The translations under genes were made by a program, and so were the position numbers. The notes beneath the pieces are model-generated. The model worked only from the letters and a program-made list of their open reading frames with translations, had not been told where the DNA came from and did not search any database. This document shows, in pieces, positions 61,242 to 64,000 of a DNA stretch of 64,000 bases; the stretch's first letter is position 1; each line of letters starts with the position of its first letter. The stretch comes from Zeaxanthinibacter sp964434565 (GTDB taxonomy: Bacteria > Bacteroidota > Bacteroidia > Flavobacteriales > Flavobacteriaceae). Location: positions 1 to 64,000 of the forward strand of contig CAYSVQ010000061.1 of the NCBI GenBank assembly GCA_964434565.1, read 5' to 3'.

Positions 61242-61559
61242 ATGGCCTTAGAAATAACAGATGCTACTTTTGACGAAGTAGTCCTAAAAAGCAATAAACC
61301 CGTCGTGGTAGACTTTTGGGCAGCCTGGTGTGGCCCATGTAGAATGGTAGGTCCGATTATCGATGAGGTTAGCCGGGAATATGAAGGGAAAGCTTTGGTT
61401 GGCAAGGTAGATGTGGATGCAAACCAGGAATACGCAGCCAAGTTTGGGGTACGAAATATCCCTACTGTACTGGTATTTAAAAACGGGGAAATTGTAACCC
61501 GGCAGGTTGGGGTATCGCCAAAAAAGGTATACACCGACGCCATTGATGCAGTGCTCTAA
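61242..61559 (+). CDS. trxA: Thioredoxin
   Basis: The 105-residue cytoplasmic thioredoxin has the active site W-C30-G-P-C33 (WAAWCGPCRM), the cis-proline loop VRNIPTVLVF and the conserved VDFWA strand. It reduces protein disulphides with electrons from thioredoxin reductase. A promoter lies just upstream and an intrinsic terminator downstream, so it is a single-gene unit. Confidence 0.96.
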   Translation: MALEITDATFDEVVLKSNKPVVVDFWAAWCGPCRMVGPIIDEVSREYEGKALVGKVDVDANQEYAAKFGVRNIPTVLVFKNGEIVTRQVGVSPKKVYTDAIDAVL

Positions 61560-61586
61560 TACCTTTTATTTTATAATTCAGACAAT

Positions 61587-61610
61587 AAGCCTGGGGTATG
61601 CCCGGGCTTT
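61587..61610 (+). terminator. Terminator of trxA
   Basis: AAGCCTGGG (61587-61595) pairs with CCCGGGCTT (61601-61609), with one G-U pair and a 5-nt loop, followed by TTT. It lies 27 bp after the trxA stop. Confidence 0.8.
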
Positions 61611-61675
61611 TTATTATACCCGGAATATAAGGCTGCCCCCTCGCAGTACAGTTATAACTTCTGTATCTTCGCACC

Positions 61676-62605
61676 ATGCACCTGCCCTCGGAATTACATA
61701 AGGCCCCGCTTTTTCAAAACCTCGAACTGTTGGCTAACCAGATTGTGGAAGGCTTTATCAGCGGAATCCATAAAAGCCCCTTTCACGGCTTTTCCGCCGA
61801 ATTCGCGGAGCATAAAATTTACAACAAGGGTGAAAGTACAAAGCACATCGACTGGAAACTATATGCCCGGACAGACAAGTTTTTCACCAAGAAATACGAG
61901 GAAGAAACCAACCTGAGGTGCCATATGATCCTGGATAACTCGGCATCCATGTACTACCCGGTAATCAGAAACATGTCTATAGACAACCTCAATAAAATAG
62001 GTTTCGGGGTCCTGGCAATAGCTGCACTGATTCAATTGCTCAAGAAACAAAGAGATGCCGTTGGCCTGAGTGTCTTCTCCGACTCCTATAGCTATTATTC
62101 CCCCGAAAAGGGGAGTGAACGGCACCGCCAGATGCTCCTATCCAAATTAAGTGAGATCAGCGCCGAAACAAAACCGGCCAGGGAAACGGAAATCTATACC
62201 TACCTGCACCTGATCGCAGAAAAGCTAAAAAGGCGTAGCCTCGTTTTCCTTTTCACAGATATGTTCCAGACAGGGGCCGATGAAGTGAAATTGTTTGAAG
62301 CCCTCCGCCATCTGAAATTCAACAAACACGAAGTAGTTTTTTTCCACCTGCTCGACCATGACACCGAAATGCATTTTAATTTCGCTAACAGCCCCAAACG
62401 CTACCTCGACGTGGAGACCGGAGAACATATAGACCTCTACGCAGACCAAATCAGGGAAGCTTATGAGCTGGAAGTTAACAGCTTCCTTGAAAACCTGAAA
62501 ATGCAATGCGCCCGCTACAGGATCAAATACGTGCCTGTGGATATTCGTGAAAAATTTGCCAAAGTGCTCAATACTTTTATGACGGAACGTCAACAGTTTC
62601 TTTAG
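61676..62605 (+). CDS. DUF58 domain-containing protein
   Basis: The 309-residue cytoplasmic protein matches DUF58, a vWA-like family: GFSAEFAEHKIYNKGESTKHIDWKLYARTDKFF, then LRCHMILDNSASMYY, a partial MIDAS (DNSAS). DUF58 proteins usually lie beside MoxR AAA+ ATPases and act in envelope or chaperone modules, but no moxR is seen here. A TATCTTCG element sits immediately before the ATG, so the leader is extremely short. Confidence 0.88.
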   Translation: MHLPSELHKAPLFQNLELLANQIVEGFISGIHKSPFHGFSAEFAEHKIYNKGESTKHIDWKLYARTDKFFTKKYEEETNLRCHMILDNSASMYYPVIRNMSIDNLNKIGFGVLAIAALIQLLKKQRDAVGLSVFSDSYSYYSPEKGSERHRQMLLSKLSEISAETKPARETEIYTYLHLIAEKLKRRSLVFLFTDMFQTGADEVKLFEALRHLKFNKHEVVFFHLLDHDTEMHFNFANSPKRYLDVETGEHIDLYADQIREAYELEVNSFLENLKMQCARYRIKYVPVDIREKFAKVLNTFMTERQQFL

Positions 62606-62661
62606 GCATTAGCCATCAATGATCAGGCCTTTCAGTGCTAAAACCGAAACTTCTTCAATGA

Positions 62662-64000
62662 TTAAACAGGTATAGACGCCGACTTTTCCATCCTTTTCCA
62701 GTTTCGATGCAGGGCAATGGCATTTATAAATTTCTTTGGTTCCAGATTAATGCAAATTGCAGGGTCGTCCTTAAAATCCCTGGCATAGGTCTTGTTTAAA
62801 AAATCTTCGCCATCGGCGTCTGCGGCGATGGCCTTGCAATGCTTCAGGGCCTCGTTTACAAACTTCAGGAATTTTGGTTGCTTCAACAGCGCTTCAACAG
62901 ATGCTTTGCCCCCGGGAATGTAGACTGCATCGTATAGCACACTTTCGGTAGTGGCAATGGCGGCATCCACTTTATGTTCCATATCGGTATCGCATTTAAT
63001 AGTACCCCCGTGTGGAGCGATAATATTCACTACCGCTTTTCCGGCTTCCAGCATTTTTTTCATAGTATCAAATCTCTTCATGCTAAACCCATCAGCGACT
63101 AAAACTGCCACCTGCCGTGTCGCGATACTCCCGAACCTGGTATTGGCCTGACTGAGCGCCGGGGATTTGTCCAGGTAATTCTTCTTCGGGCCGGGTTGAA
63201 AATCCTCGACTTTGCTATCAGCGCCTATGGCCTGATTTATAGGACGTTCAATATCGTCGGGTACGGACATCCCCAGATTGTTTGCCACTTCTTTTGCCAG
63301 GCCGGCATCAATCTGCGCGATCATCCATAACATTCTTTTCTGGATATGGCTGTGGGTGCACTTCCCGAGTTCGAAACTGTATGCATCCCGAACATGAGTT
63401 TTTTCCCAGTCCGCCAGGCTTCGGTAAAACAGGGCTGGTTGCGAAAAGTAATCGATAAAGCTTTCGCTCCTGCTGCGTATTTTCCTCGCGTCGATGCGTT
63501 CCTCATAGGATGAAAACGCCCCTTCGGATATTTTTGAAAGGTGCGGACAGCCTCCTCCTAAAGTATTGGGAAAATACGCGGTCTGACCTTTGGGGATATT
63601 CATCTGCATGTGGCCGTCGCGTTGATTATGATGGGAATCCGTTATGGGGCGATTGATAGGGATTTGATGAAAATTCGGGCTCCCCAGCCGGGATAATTGC
63701 GTATCCCGGTAAGAAAATAATCTGCCCTGCAATAAGGGGTCGTTGGAAAAATCTATGCCTGGCACCACATTGCCCGGCAGGAAAGCAACCTGTTCCGTCT
63801 CGGCAAAGAAATTATCGGGATTCCTGTTCAGGGTCATCTTTCCGACAATTTTTACCGGCACCATCTCTTCGGGCACCAGTTTTGTGGCATCCAGAAGGTC
63901 GAAATCGTATTTGTGCTCATCCGATTCCGGGATGATCTGCAGGCCCAGTTCCCATTCGGGATACTGGCCGGCCTCTATGGCCTCCCAAAGGTCCCGCCTG
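62662..64000 (-). CDS. katE: Large-subunit catalase (HPII type) with C-terminal DJ-1/PfpI-like domain, 5' end outside the window
   Basis: The frame runs off the right edge; about 446 C-terminal residues are visible. The segment RRDLWEAIEAGQYPEWELG, then VGKMTLNRNPDNFFAETEQVAF matches the catalase core. After it comes a C-terminal domain resembling a class I glutamine amidotransferase/DJ-1 fold (VAVLVADGFSMKRF, then DAVYIPGGKAS), found only in large HPII-type catalases. The enzyme degrades H2O2. The haem ligand region would be in part visible near the middle of the segment. The start and the distal His lie outside the window. Confidence 0.92.
   Translation of the reverse strand, partial: RRDLWEAIEAGQYPEWELGLQIIPESDEHKYDFDLLDATKLVPEEMVPVKIVGKMTLNRNPDNFFAETEQVAFLPGNVVPGIDFSNDPLLQGRLFSYRDTQLSRLGSPNFHQIPINRPITDSHHNQRDGHMQMNIPKGQTAYFPNTLGGGCPHLSKISEGAFSSYEERIDARKIRSRSESFIDYFSQPALFYRSLADWEKTHVRDAYSFELGKCTHSHIQKRMLWMIAQIDAGLAKEVANNLGMSVPDDIERPINQAIGADSKVEDFQPGPKKNYLDKSPALSQANTRFGSIATRQVAVLVADGFSMKRFDTMKKMLEAGKAVVNIIAPHGGTIKCDTDMEHKVDAAIATTESVLYDAVYIPGGKASVEALLKQPKFLKFVNEALKHCKAIAADADGEDFLNKTYARDFKDDPAICINLEPKKFINAIALHRNWKRMEKSASIPV

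Overview
The window reads as a chromosomal segment of a marine-type flavobacterium (Bacteroidota, Flavobacteriaceae-like). Supporting signs are near-absent Shine-Dalgarno sequences, promoters with the Bacteroidota -7 element TAnnTTTG, a CcoN-CcoO fusion, a DnaE polymerase with an N-terminal proofreading exonuclease, a long Glu/Ala-rich tail on ribosomal protein S16, a long-form urocanate hydratase, and many Sec lipoproteins. I saw no rRNA, tRNA, CRISPR array, transposase or prophage. Only the first ~240 bases (AT-rich) look foreign.

Layout. 1-3.3 kb: an edge-truncated small gene, ruvC, and a BlaI / M56-peptidase / TonB-like lipoprotein signalling set with a palindromic operator. 3.4-5.4 kb: a DUF456 membrane protein, a nitroreductase and a LysR regulator. 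5.5-12.5 kb: the complete histidine degradation operon hutHIUG, converging on homogentisate dioxygenase. 12.7-14.9 kb: a small acidic protein, a probable structured ncRNA, NDH-2 and a small membrane protein. 15.1-24.0 kb: the cbb3 oxidase and its assembly genes (ccoI, ccoS, ccoNO, ccoQ, ccoP, ccoG, ccoH, a TauE/SafE-like protein). 24.1-25.4 kb: a LOG protein and a group III truncated haemoglobin. 25.8-33.6 kb: a clade II nitrous oxide reductase operon on the minus strand (cytochrome c, nosZ, a membrane protein, nosL, nosD, nosF, nosY, a haem-copper-like membrane protein), divergent from an Rrf2 Fe-S regulator. 34.2-38.7 kb: a Gfo/Idh oxidoreductase, a PIG-L deacetylase, and the pair hemN-usp. 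39.0-47.2 kb: a sugar nucleotidyltransferase and sugar kinase, trehalase, glutaryl-CoA dehydrogenase, a Rieske oxygenase, an amino-acid permease and a tRNA methyltransferase. 47.4-54.9 kb: a four-repeat CHRD-like lipoprotein with a cupredoxin domain, a sulfatase, a haem-binding dehydrogenase and a sugar isomerase. 54.9-64 kb: rimM, rpsP, dnaE, trxA, a DUF58 protein and a large catalase cut by the window end.

The strongest integrative signal is a low-oxygen regulon. Four transcription units (ccoI, ccoS-ccoNOQPGH, the nos operon and hemN-usp) each carry a TGAY-N4-RTCA dyad whose centre is exactly 36.5 bp upstream of the last G of the -7 box. That puts the dyad near -41.5, the class II CRP/FNR activation position. 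One regulator, not encoded in this window, therefore probably switches on high-affinity oxygen respiration, N2O respiration and oxygen-independent haem synthesis together. The most interesting poorly described parts are two membrane proteins of the nos operon, a hairpin between nosZ and its downstream genes, the ncRNA near 13.2 kb, the CHRD-cupredoxin lipoprotein, and an rpsP leader with competing pairings.
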